In this document: in pieces, positions 42,474-49,572 of the stretch
Position numbering within the stretch: the first letter of the stretch is position 1
Layout: each line of letters begins with the position of its first letter
Source of the DNA: Flavisolibacter amylovorans
GTDB taxonomy: Bacteria; Bacteroidota; Bacteroidia; Chitinophagales; Chitinophagaceae
Direction: 5' to 3'
DNA: 64,000 bases
Assembly: GCF_039541815.1 (NCBI RefSeq)
Contig: NZ_BAABGY010000008.1
Span: forward strand, 372,001 to 436,000
Program-made: the position numbers and the translations under genes
The notes under the pieces: generated by a model
What the model was told of the DNA's origin: nothing
Database searches by the model: none
Seen by the model: only the letters and a program-made list of their open reading frames with translations

Positions 42474-42504
42474 GAAGGGAGCCCGCCGGCTCCCTTCTTC
42501 TATT
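42474..42504 (+). terminator. Rho-independent terminator
   Basis: Ten-base stem GAAGGGAGCC (42474-42483) and GGCTCCCTTC (42488-42497) with loop CGCC, then TTCTATT. Confidence 0.85.
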
Positions 42505-42511
42505 AGGGCCT

Positions 42512-42525
42512 CCGTAGAAGTACGG
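42512..42525. repeat. 14-bp palindrome CCGTAGAAGTACGG
   Basis: Member of the palindrome family, located just after a terminator in the 513-bp gap. Confidence 0.7.
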
Positions 42526-42836
42526 GCGGGAGCAGTTTGGCGGCTACATGCAGCTCAGGTCTCATCAATTTTTCGCCCGGGGTATTTTCAGCCTCACCTG
42601 CAGGCGCTGCAGGGTGGGGCGTGTACCCATCGCTCCGCCAGGAGGTATCCACCGTGCCGCCAAGGTTGCGTAAGCGGGCAGGATTGCCGGCGCATTCCGG
42701 AAGGTGATGCAGCCGTTGGCGAAAAGCCGTTTCGTTTTCTGAAACCTTTGCTGCGCGTAGGTTTCGGCTCTCGGAGATCGGACTGACAATCCGAAAATGG
42801 CCCGCAGGTTGTTCCGCCGCGCCGAAAGCAGGCCGC

Positions 42837-42844
42837 TATTTTTG
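42837..42844 (+). promoter_or_regulatory. -7 box of the secreted protein gene at 42953
   Basis: TATTTTTG is a perfect TAnnTTTG match. TTG lies 25 nt upstream, longer than usual. The leader would be about 100 nt. Confidence 0.5.
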
Positions 42845-42952
42845 TATCGCTGTGAAGGAGCATGTGCTCCGCTCCGGCACGGTTCAACCGGTTGCTTGCT
42901 GATGACGACGGTTGTTTTGCTGTAAAGATTTTTTTACAACAAAAGGTAACAT

Positions 42953-43384
42953 ATGAAAAAACACATCAGCCCTTACGTACGCACATTTTCCACTCGTCTT
43001 TCCTCCTTCGTGCTGCTTGCCGCCTGCTTCGGCTCGCTGCTGCTCCCTGTGTCTGCCCGTGCGCAGGAAGAAGAGCCTGCGAAGCCGCGGGTTTCGGTGC
43101 AGGATGCCGGCCTCATCGGCGGCCTCCCGGTATTCGATGTTTATGTTGATCAGACCGGCGGCGAACCGCTGGAGCTCACGATCTCCGACGAGGCCGGCGT
43201 CGTTCTCTACAGCACCCGGATCCGCTCGGGCTCCTTCTCGAAGCGCTTCCAGGTCGAAGACCTTGGCGTCGAGGACATGAAGCTCGTGCTCCGCCTCAAC
43301 AGCCGCAAGTCGAAAGAAGCCCAGGCCTACCTCATCAGCTCCCGCGTGAGCCAGGTGCAGGACGTGGTCGTTTCCCGACTCTGA
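42953..43384 (+). CDS. Secreted protein of unknown function (143 residues)
   Basis: A 143-residue protein with a long signal peptide (about 1-38, FVLLAACFGSLLLPVSARAQ). The mature part reads as a single beta-sandwich: VFDVYVDQTGG, LELTISDEAGVVLYS, KRFQVEDLG, MKLVLRLNS, YLISSRVSQVQDVVVSRL. This alternation of short strands with E/D-rich loops is seen in many small Bacteroidota exported proteins without known function. It has a leader of about 100 nt and a strong bidirectional terminator, so it is a stand-alone unit converging on the aminopeptidase gene. Confidence 0.75.
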   Translation: MKKHISPYVRTFSTRLSSFVLLAACFGSLLLPVSARAQEEEPAKPRVSVQDAGLIGGLPVFDVYVDQTGGEPLELTISDEAGVVLYSTRIRSGSFSKRFQVEDLGVEDMKLVLRLNSRKSKEAQAYLISSRVSQVQDVVVSRL

Positions 43385-43456
43385 GTTCCTGCCGTTGCCC
43401 GGCCTCCCCTGACCCCTCCTGTGAAGGATACCAACCACCGGTACATCCGGTGAACA

Positions 43457-43486
43457 CAAAAGCCACCGTGAGGTGGCTTTTGTTGT
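43457..43486. terminator. Bidirectional terminator between convergent genes
   Basis: Eleven-base stem CAAAAGCCACC (43457-43467) and GGTGGCTTTTG (43472-43482). T-rich on the plus side and, through the complementary A-run, on the minus side. Confidence 0.85.
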
Positions 43487-43505
43487 GGGAAGGCGTGGGT
43501 ATCGT

Positions 43506-43519
43506 CCGTAGTATTACGG
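43506..43519. repeat. 14-bp palindrome CCGTAGTATTACGG
   Basis: Member of the palindrome family. It overlaps the stop codon of the minus-strand aminopeptidase gene (TTA at 43514-43516). Confidence 0.7.
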
Positions 43520-45157
43520 TTGCTGCTCCGACGGGGCAAACAGGTCGCCTTTGTTCCAGGCCGGGCGCGTAGCCGTCTGCGCAATGGAGTAGGAGACGAG
43601 GAAGTTGAGGTGCACGTACTTGCGGGCGGCGCCGAAGTTGAAGATGCCCGTCTCGAGGTTGTCGGCCGTCTGGTGATAGTATTTGGCGCGCCACTGCTTT
43701 ACGAACGACACGAGGTCGAAGCCGGGCACGTCGCTCTTGTTGCCGTACTTGATGTGTAAGGCCGGCACGCCGCTCAGCACAAAGCTATACTGGTCGCTGC
43801 GCACAAAGCGGTTCTCGGTCGGCTCCGGATCTTTCTCCACGTCGAGGCCAAGCTGTTTGGCGGCAAACTGCACATGCTGCATCATCGTGGAATGCTCGGC
43901 GCCGAGGGGCACCACCGATAGCAGCGGCGCGATCACCGTAGGCATGTCGGTATTGACGTCGGCCACGATGGAGCCTTTGGGCACGGTAGGATTGGCGGCG
44001 AAATACGAGGAGCCGATCAGGCCCATCTCCTCGCCGGTCACGAGCACCATCAGGATGGAGCGCTTCGGGCGCACGCCGCTGCTGCGGTAGATGCGCGCGA
44101 TCTCGAGCAGGGAGGCTACGCCCGAGGCATTATCGTGTGCCCCGTTGTAGATGGAGTCGCCGTTCACGGGCTTGCCTACGCCGAGGTGATCGAGGTGCGC
44201 GGAGTGCACTACATATTCGCTGCGCAGCCGGCGGTCGTCGCCGGGGATGAGGCCCACTACGTTGTAGCTTTCAATGTCGGTATGCGTGGTGCTGTAGCCG
44301 GCGCTGAGCGTGTAGGGCAGCTCGAAGGAGGCCGGCTTGCGGCTTTTCAGCCCGGCAAGTACCTGCTCGATATTCTTGCCGCTGTTCATCAGCAGGCGGT
44401 GGAGCAGCACCCGTCCGGCATTGAGCGCGATGCCTGTGTTGCCGGTGAAGTGCCTTGAGTACACCGCCGAGCGGTCGGGGTTGAGCGCCGCGTTGCTTTG
44501 CAGTACGGGAGGATTCGTTGGATTTCCCGGACGCAGCGCGGGGTTGATCACGATCACGCCCGCGGCGCCGCGGGCTGCCGCCGCATTGAACTTGCTGCCC
44601 ATGTTCGAAAGGTGCGCGGTGATCGTGGACGGGAAGCCGTCCGGGGCACCGGTGAGCAGCACCACGATCTTGCCTTTCACGTCTACGTTATTGTAATCGG
44701 AATATTCACCGGGAACGTCGAGGCCGTAGCCCACGAACACGAGCCCGCCGCTGGCCGACGTCTGCGTGCGCATCGGGTGCGGCACCGGAAGGAAGTCACG
44801 CTGCAGCGTGAGCGAGTCGCTGTTGCCGGCCGCGTCTTTCAGCACGGCATAAGCGGAAGCGTTCGTCACGAGCGACTTGCGGATGAGCAGCTTTTGCGTA
44901 TAGGCGCCCGCATCGCCGCCGGGCTTCACACCCATTTTTTTGAATTGCTCAGTCACATAGTCCACCGCAAGCTGATAGCCTTCGGTGCCGGGAAGGCGGC
45001 CGCGCAGGCGGTCGTCGGCGAGGTAGGCCACGTGGCCGCGAATGCTGTTGCTGTCGACACGATCCATGGCGGCGCGCACCCGGGCACTCACCGCCGGTCC
45101 CTGGGCCGCTGCCTGCAGGGCAAGGCAGGCGCAGGGAAGAAGCAGGTATTTCATCAT
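43514..45157 (-). CDS. M28-family zinc aminopeptidase with PA insert, exported
   Basis: A 547-residue exported peptidase. The start is ATG 45157 (or 45154); the long frame to 45994 would run antisense through the DUF2382 gene. A signal peptide (KYLLLPCACLALQAAAQ) is followed by the catalytic fold with a protease-associated (PA) insert around 150-240 (GAAGVIVINP). All five zinc ligands are visible: H in SAHLDHLG, bridging D in AHDNASG, E-E in GEEMGL with the catalytic glutamate, D in DVNTDMP and H in YYHQTADN. Such enzymes remove N-terminal residues from peptides in the periplasm. A -7 box lies only five bases before the start, so the mRNA may be leaderless. Confidence 0.94.
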   Translation of the reverse strand: MMKYLLLPCACLALQAAAQGPAVSARVRAAMDRVDSNSIRGHVAYLADDRLRGRLPGTEGYQLAVDYVTEQFKKMGVKPGGDAGAYTQKLLIRKSLVTNASAYAVLKDAAGNSDSLTLQRDFLPVPHPMRTQTSASGGLVFVGYGLDVPGEYSDYNNVDVKGKIVVLLTGAPDGFPSTITAHLSNMGSKFNAAAARGAAGVIVINPALRPGNPTNPPVLQSNAALNPDRSAVYSRHFTGNTGIALNAGRVLLHRLLMNSGKNIEQVLAGLKSRKPASFELPYTLSAGYSTTHTDIESYNVVGLIPGDDRRLRSEYVVHSAHLDHLGVGKPVNGDSIYNGAHDNASGVASLLEIARIYRSSGVRPKRSILMVLVTGEEMGLIGSSYFAANPTVPKGSIVADVNTDMPTVIAPLLSVVPLGAEHSTMMQHVQFAAKQLGLDVEKDPEPTENRFVRSDQYSFVLSGVPALHIKYGNKSDVPGFDLVSFVKQWRAKYYHQTADNLETGIFNFGAARKYVHLNFLVSYSIAQTATRPAWNKGDLFAPSEQQP

Positions 45158-45161
45158 GGCG

Positions 45162-45169
45162 GGAAGATA
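45162..45169 (-). promoter_or_regulatory. Putative -7 box of the aminopeptidase gene
   Basis: Minus-strand TATCTTCC, ending four bases before ATG 45157. If used, transcription would begin at or inside the start codon. Confidence 0.35.
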
Positions 45170-45301
45170 GCAAAAAGCAGGTGCGCGGCGCGGGGCAACC
45201 TTTTCCCCGTGCGGTAAAGAAGGCACGACTTTGGTGGCAGCAACAGCCCGCATCGCCGTAGCGGTGCGCCATTGAATCTTTAAAAAAAACTGGAGGTAAT
45301 T

Positions 45302-46213
45302 ATGTCTCAAACAGTAATCGGGCTCTTTGATGAGCAGTCGCAGGCACAACGTGCCGTAGAGCAATTGGAAGCGCGTGGCATCGGCCGCGACCGTGTAGAC
45401 GTGTCGAGGTCCGGTTCGGGCGCCGCCGGCAGTACGGCAACGAAAGCCGGCGCCGACCGGAACACCGACCATGTAACGGGTGAAGGACGGACGGTGGACG
45501 AGAAAGGACGCAATACGAACGCCATCACGGACTTCTTCAACAACCTGTTCGGTGGCAGCGATAAGGATGAAAGTGACCGCTACAGCCGGGTTGCCGAGCG
45601 CGCCTCCGCGATCGTGACCGTACATGCGCGCGATGCAGCAGAAGCACGCGTGGCTGCCGATATCCTCGACAACAGCGGCGCCATCGACGTGGACGACCGG
45701 GCGCGCTCTTATGGCGTCGGCAATACGCGAAGCGCGGAAGCCGGCCACCGGGGCGATGTTTCGGCCGACCGGGGTACTACGATCCCGAGGGTCGAGGAGC
45801 ACCTCGAGGTAGGAAAGCGCGAAGTGGAAGGCGGCGGAGTGCGCGTGCGCAGCCGCATCGTGGAGCGCCCCGTGGAAGAGCATGTGCGTCTCCGTGAGGA
45901 GCATGTGCATATCGAGCGCGAGCCGGTGAACCGCCCGGTGAGCGATGCCGACCGGAGCGCCTTCCAGGACCGCGACATCGAGGTGCGGGAGCACAACGAG
46001 GTTCCGGTGGTGAACAAGGACGCCCGCGTAGTGGAGGAAGTGCGCGTATCCAAGGAGGTGACCGAGCGCGACGAGACGATCCGCGATACGGTGCGCAACA
46101 CCGAGATCAATGTCGACCGCACCGGTAGCTCCGACCGTGGAACTACGGATCGGAGTGGGAACACCGACCGCAACATCGACCCGCTGCAGCCTGGCAGCAG
46201 CCGGCCGCTCTAA
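45302..46213 (+). CDS. DUF2382 (YsnF/AvaK-like) stress-type protein
   Basis: A 303-residue soluble, very hydrophilic protein. Residues 1-110 resemble the N-terminal domain of general stress protein 17M/YflT (TVIGLFDEQSQAQRAVEQL, AIVTVHARDAAEARVAADIL). Residues about 165-275 are the DUF2382 domain: RVEEHLEVGKREVEGGGVRV, then RPVEEHVRLREEHVHIERE and VSKEVTERDETIRDTVR. The tail is rich in Arg, Asp, Thr and Asn. GGAGGT lies seven bases before ATG 45302, the best Shine-Dalgarno in the window and unusual for this phylum. Members are typically induced by osmotic, oxidative or desiccation stress. Its downstream neighbours fit the same theme. Confidence 0.9.
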   Translation: MSQTVIGLFDEQSQAQRAVEQLEARGIGRDRVDVSRSGSGAAGSTATKAGADRNTDHVTGEGRTVDEKGRNTNAITDFFNNLFGGSDKDESDRYSRVAERASAIVTVHARDAAEARVAADILDNSGAIDVDDRARSYGVGNTRSAEAGHRGDVSADRGTTIPRVEEHLEVGKREVEGGGVRVRSRIVERPVEEHVRLREEHVHIEREPVNRPVSDADRSAFQDRDIEVREHNEVPVVNKDARVVEEVRVSKEVTERDETIRDTVRNTEINVDRTGSSDRGTTDRSGNTDRNIDPLQPGSSRPL

Positions 46214-46300
46214 GGGCTCACGGTAATGCAGGTACGCAAAAAGGGGAGTATGGTACGGTCATTGTGTTCATCCCATATTCTTAACCAAAATCAAATTAAG

Positions 46301-46555
46301 ATGAAGAAGGTAACAAGAAGCTTTGCTGTACTGGCGCTGAGCGCAGGCCTGTTCTTTACGGCTCCTGCCATGGCGCAGACAACAGAGAACACGACGACGA
46401 CAACGACGGCGGCCAACGATGACCGCGATGATGATGATGATGATTCTGGTAAGATCGGTCTTGCCGGCCTGCTGGGTCTTCTGGGCCTGCTGGGCCTGAA
46501 GCGCCGGGATAACCATCATGTGCATACGACCACGACGCACAACCCCAATCGCTGA
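46301..46555 (+). CDS. Exported protein with Gly/Leu-rich C-terminal helix (WGxxGxxG-CTERM-like)
   Basis: An 84-residue protein. ATG 46301 starts a signal peptide (KKVTRSFAVLALSAGLFFTA) ending in AMA. The mature part has a poly-Thr stretch, an Asp run (DDRDDDDDDSG), then the helix KIGLAGLLGLLGLLGLKRRD, and a His/Thr tail. The repeated GLLGLLGLLGL followed by RR is characteristic of the short C-terminal anchors of the WGxxGxxG/MYXO-CTERM kind, although the usual tryptophan is missing. It probably stays in the inner membrane. It lies 87 nt after the DUF2382 gene on the same strand and is closed by a strong terminator. Confidence 0.82.
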   Translation: MKKVTRSFAVLALSAGLFFTAPAMAQTTENTTTTTTAANDDRDDDDDDSGKIGLAGLLGLLGLLGLKRRDNHHVHTTTTHNPNR

Positions 46556-46571
46556 TCAACCTGCATCTAAG

Positions 46572-46613
46572 AAAAAAGCCACCGGCCCTGCAACAGGAGC
46601 CGGTGGCTTTTTT
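46572..46613. terminator. Bidirectional terminator
   Basis: Fifteen-base stem AAAAAAGCCACCGGC (46572-46586) and GCCGGTGGCTTTTTT (46599-46613). Serves the plus-strand stress operon and the minus-strand DUF1206 gene. Confidence 0.92.
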
Positions 46614-46644
46614 ATGTCGTTTGACGTCAATGGTTTGCTGCCCA

Positions 46645-47451
46645 TCAGTAGTGGCCCCGGCCCGGCCGCTCGTGGCGCGCGCGGATAAAGTTGAATACAC
46701 CGTAGCAGAGCAGCCCCGCGCCGATCACCGCCAGCAGGTAGGTGCCGTAGCCGCCGTCCGAGAGAAAGCCGAAGGCCTTGGAGGTATCGCCGGCCTCGCG
46801 GGCATTGCTGCTCAGCGCTGCCTTACCGAAGAGCCATCCGAGAAGGATCCAGACGGCCCCGCGGGCACAGTAGCCGATCTTGCCGGCGAGGCGCAGGGTG
46901 GCACTCGTGTCGCCGTCCACATGCTTCAGGTATTTCTCCTTGTAGGCGTAGTAAAACTGGAAGACGCCAATACCGATGAGCACCAGTGCCGCAATACCGG
47001 TAACCACTGCCCCAAAAGGCTTCGAGAGGGTTTCCTGCGCCAGCTGCTGCTTTTGGTCGCCCGATGAGCCACTACCCGAAAAAAGGAGGCGTGCCGCGGC
47101 GAAGGCCAGCGAAGCGTAGGCAAGCCCGCTAAGCAGGTAGCGGCCCCGCGATGCCCAGCCTTTGGCGTCGCGCCCCTCGCGCTCCGTATCACCAAAAGCC
47201 TGGATCCCGCGCCAGAGGCTGTAGCAGGCGAGGCCAACGGCGATGGCGCCGAGCAGGAGCTGTCCGCCCGTCTGTTCGTGGATGAAGCCCAGCACGCCGG
47301 AGGTATCCGCTTCCTGCGTCGAGTGCCCGTTGATGTGAAAGGCCGCCATGAAGGCCAGCGCGCCCAGCAGGCTGTAGAGCACGCCTTTGGCGATGAGCCC
47401 GGCCTGGGCAAGACGCTGCACGAGGGAACGATTGGGAGCAAGGTCGATCAT
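46645..47451 (-). CDS. DUF1206 membrane protein
   Basis: A 268-residue inner-membrane protein. ATG 47451 is chosen because the longer frame adds only a polar 15-residue tail. Three repeats of a two-helix unit are visible, each beginning with a helix of the form LVQRLAQAGLIAKGVLYSLL, ASRGRYLLSGLAYASLAF and KIGYCARGAVWILLGWL and carrying an A-R-G/K-G motif near its start; this internal repeat defines DUF1206. Function is not known; the family is often found with stress genes in GC-rich bacteria. It converges on the DUF2382 cluster. Confidence 0.88.
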   Translation of the reverse strand: MIDLAPNRSLVQRLAQAGLIAKGVLYSLLGALAFMAAFHINGHSTQEADTSGVLGFIHEQTGGQLLLGAIAVGLACYSLWRGIQAFGDTEREGRDAKGWASRGRYLLSGLAYASLAFAAARLLFSGSGSSGDQKQQLAQETLSKPFGAVVTGIAALVLIGIGVFQFYYAYKEKYLKHVDGDTSATLRLAGKIGYCARGAVWILLGWLFGKAALSSNAREAGDTSKAFGFLSDGGYGTYLLAVIGAGLLCYGVFNFIRARHERPGRGHY

Positions 47452-47506
47452 ATGGTATAGTTGAGTGCGACCGGGTTGTTGCAAGCGCCGGGCCACGAAG
47501 GATCTC

Positions 47507-47659
47507 AGATGTCAGATCTGGGATCTGTGATCTTGCTCAAGAGTTCGCAACCGTCCTGAGGGTGATGCTGTTTTCACCCCGGTGGCAAATGGAGCGCCTT
47601 AGGTGCCCCGGATACACAACCTGCTAAACCTGCTAAACCTCCTAAACCACCTAAACCCT
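47507..47659. repeat. Two simple repeat tracts (GATCT type and ACCTGCTAA type)
   Basis: 47507-47537 has GATCTCAGATGTCAGATCTGGGATCT-like units related to 40076-40132. 47619-47659 has repeated AACCTGCTAA / AACCTCCTAA units, the reverse-complement type of the tract at 41513-41553. Between them are short dyads with no gene. Confidence 0.55.
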
Positions 47660-47703
47660 TCTCCTGCTGTGACAAGCGGTACCCACCCGCGCCGCGCTAC
47701 CCT

Positions 47704-47711
47704 TACATTTG
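47704..47711 (+). promoter_or_regulatory. -7 box of the SMP-30-like lipoprotein gene
   Basis: TACATTTG is a perfect TAnnTTTG match, 16 nt before ATG 47728. No -33 TTG in range. Confidence 0.5.
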
Positions 47712-47727
47712 GCGATAACTCCCGCTG

Positions 47728-48687
47728 ATGCGCACCTGTTTCTTCTTTTTGCTTTGCCTCGCGCTTGCCGCCTGCCGGGCCCGCAAACCGGCGCCATCGC
47801 CTGCCGCCGTCACGACGCTCCGCGATGCGGCGCTCATCCCCGAAGGCATCGCGGTGAACCCGGTGAGCGGTGCCGTGTATGTAAGCAGCCTGCACCGGCG
47901 CAAGGTGGTGCAGGTGCGTGCCGACGGCTGGCTGCAGGAGCTCTTCCCTGCCGGCAGCGAGGGCTTCCTGATGGGCCTTGGCATGAAGGTCAGCACCGAC
48001 GGCAGCACCCTGTGGATGTGCAGCGCCCTGCTCGACGGCAGCAAGGCACCCGGACTTTTCCGCTATGACCTCACGGCGCGCCGTATCACCGGGCGCTACC
48101 TGCACGACTCCGCCCTGTTCCTGAACGACCTGGCGCTGCATCCCGATGGCAGTGTCTATGTTACCGATACCTATCGCGGGGCGGTCTTCCGGCTGCCACC
48201 CGGCGGCAGCGCCCTGGAACTCTGGAGCCGGCAGCCTGCCTTCTCCTATGCCAACGGGATCGCCAGCTCGGCCGACGGCCGCCTCCTGTTCGTAGCCTCC
48301 GGCGACAAGGGTGTTCAACGGGTCGACCTGGCCACGAAGGAAGCGGTGTCCGTAACCCGCGGCACCCGTACCGATTATGCCGTTGACGGACTGCTCCTGC
48401 ACGGCAGCAGCCTCATCGGGGTGATCGGCTGGCCCCACGACCGCCCGGAGCAGCACCGCATCATCCGTTACCGCCTCACGGCCGAAGGCTACCTCGACGG
48501 GGCAGAAACGATACGCGGTGCCGACTCGCTGCTGCTCATGCCCACCACCGCCGCCGTCAGCGGCAACGAGCTGCTCGTGCTCGGGCGCACCAACCTGGCC
48601 CTGTTCAACCGGCACTGGAAGGGCATGGAGCGGGTGTTCGACTCGCTGCAGCGTTCCGTAATACTACGTGTCCCGATCGCGAACTAA
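47728..48687 (+). CDS. SMP-30/gluconolactonase-like beta-propeller lipoprotein
   Basis: A 319-residue lipoprotein: the signal peptide ends LALAACRARK, with a lipobox cysteine near residue 16. The rest is a six-bladed propeller in the SMP-30/strictosidine-synthase style, with repeated blade motifs PEGIAVNPVSGAVYVSSL, LNDLALHPDGSVYVTDTYRG and ANGIASSADGRLLFVAS. The LNDLALHPDG strand corresponds to a metal-site blade of gluconolactonases, and E44-like and N/D residues are present, so lactone hydrolysis or sugar-acid binding is possible. Enzymatic activity is not proven by these motifs. Its last codons contain one of the palindrome copies. Likely co-transcribed with the VOC gene. Confidence 0.83.
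   Translation: MRTCFFFLLCLALAACRARKPAPSPAAVTTLRDAALIPEGIAVNPVSGAVYVSSLHRRKVVQVRADGWLQELFPAGSEGFLMGLGMKVSTDGSTLWMCSALLDGSKAPGLFRYDLTARRITGRYLHDSALFLNDLALHPDGSVYVTDTYRGAVFRLPPGGSALELWSRQPAFSYANGIASSADGRLLFVASGDKGVQRVDLATKEAVSVTRGTRTDYAVDGLLLHGSSLIGVIGWPHDRPEQHRIIRYRLTAEGYLDGAETIRGADSLLLMPTTAAVSGNELLVLGRTNLALFNRHWKGMERVFDSLQRSVILRVPIAN
48656..48669. repeat. 14-bp palindrome CCGTAATACTACGT (one mismatch)
   Basis: Member of the palindrome family inside the 3' end of the SMP-30-like gene. Its reverse complement differs from the copy at 43506 in one base. Confidence 0.55.
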
Positions 48688-48691
48688 AACG

Positions 48692-49240
48692 ATGAAACCG
48701 ATGAAGCTTCCCTTCCTCTTGCCCCGCTATGCTCCGCTCCGGAAGCTACTGACGATGTCCGTGCTGCTGTTGGGCGCCGGGATATCCGCCGCTGCCCAGG
48801 CCCGCGACAGCAGCCGCCTTGCGCCCGACCTCCTGAGCATCGTCGTCACCGACATCCGTATTGCTACGGAATGGTACCGGGACCGGCTCGGGTTTTCGAC
48901 CGTGCGGGAGATCGACCTGCCGGAGCGCGACAGCCTGCGCATCGTGTTCCTGAAGCGCGACTCCTTCCTGCTGGAGCTCGTGGGCAAGCGCACCGTGTTC
49001 GGGATCGGCAGCAAGGTGCCGGGCTACGACCGCTTCAACGATCCGCGCCTCGCCGGGTTCAACAAGGTCTCCTTCCGCGTGCCGGACATCGAAGCCTGGG
49101 AGCGCCGGCTGAAAGCGAAGGGCGTTCTGTTCCACCTGCCGCTGATCCACGACCGCAACTTCGGGCTCCGCACCTTCATCATCGCCGACCCCGACGGCAA
49201 CCTGGTGCAATTCGTTCAGTACGATGCGGCCCGGCAGTAA
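48692..49240 (+). CDS. VOC/glyoxalase-superfamily protein, exported
   Basis: A 182-residue protein. ATG 48692 starts four bases after the previous stop; ATG 48755 is a second possible start. The N-terminus (LRKLLTMSVLLLGAGISAAA) looks like a signal peptide. The VOC fold follows: LLSIVVTDIRIATEWYRDRL, FSTVREIDLPE, SFLLELVGK, FNKVSFRVPDIEAWERRLKA, and the closing FIIADPDGNLVQFVQYD, where E-type metal ligands are replaced in part by Q. The family covers glyoxalases, dioxygenases and resistance proteins; an exported version is less usual. Reaction unknown. Probably an operon with the SMP-30-like gene. Confidence 0.85.
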   Translation: MKPMKLPFLLPRYAPLRKLLTMSVLLLGAGISAAAQARDSSRLAPDLLSIVVTDIRIATEWYRDRLGFSTVREIDLPERDSLRIVFLKRDSFLLELVGKRTVFGIGSKVPGYDRFNDPRLAGFNKVSFRVPDIEAWERRLKAKGVLFHLPLIHDRNFGLRTFIIADPDGNLVQFVQYDAARQ

Positions 49241-49314
49241 AAGACTTGGCGACTGGTTAAGATCATGTGCTTCCAACAAGTGCTCATGAGATCGCCACAT
49301 TCTGTGGGCCGTCA

Positions 49315-49480
49315 CTTTTGCGGAGGCCGCAAGCGGCCTCGGCACGCGACGGCGCGACGGCACAACGGCGCGACGATAAAATGCAAAGGAGAATTCTTCG
49401 CACATAGCCACTTCGCTGCGCCGCCACCCGCCGCGTCGCTGCGTGTAAAAGGCCGCTTGCGGCTTTGCTGGCCAACCAGT
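49315..49480 (+). repeat. Dispersed GC-rich repeat, copy R2
   Basis: Starts with the hairpin GAGGCCGCAAGCGGCCTC, continues with CGACGGCGCGACGGCACAAC-type units and TAAAATGCAAAGG, then CACTTCGCTGCGCCG and ends near GGCCGCTTGCGGC. Between convergent genes. Matches the order of R3 at 60777. Confidence 0.65.
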
Positions 49481-49524
49481 TTGCTTTGAACAACTTTTCA
49501 GGGAATGCTACTCTCCTGCGCAAA

Positions 49525-49550
49525 AGAAAAGCCCCTGCGTAGCAGGGGCT
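49525..49550 (-). terminator. Rho-independent terminator
   Basis: Stem AGCCCCTGC (49530-49538) and GCAGGGGCT (49542-49550); on the minus strand followed by TTTTCTTTT. Ends the desaturase gene. Confidence 0.88.
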
Positions 49551-49572
49551 TCAAATAATTTCTCCGGCCGGA

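Larger units (their letters stand above)
42440..42952. other. 513-bp intergenic region
   Basis: After the terminator at 42474-42504 comes the palindrome at 42512-42525, then about 300 bp with no supported gene, then a -7 box TATTTTTG at 42837-42844. A minus-strand frame (about 42865 down to 42565) has no ATG in a suitable place; it includes FANGCITFRNAP and WIPPGG, which vaguely recalls the NGC/HGC region of L,D-transpeptidases. It could be a decayed remnant, but I cannot support it as a gene. Confidence 0.45.

Noticed and set aside
45158..45994. N-terminal extension of the M28 peptidase frame to 45994
   Set aside because: It runs antisense through the DUF2382 gene and lacks a signal peptide; the start at 45157 has one.
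49265..49489. A 74-codon plus-strand frame over the R2 repeat
   Set aside because: It consists of the dispersed repeat sequence and is not conserved in frame with R1 or R3.
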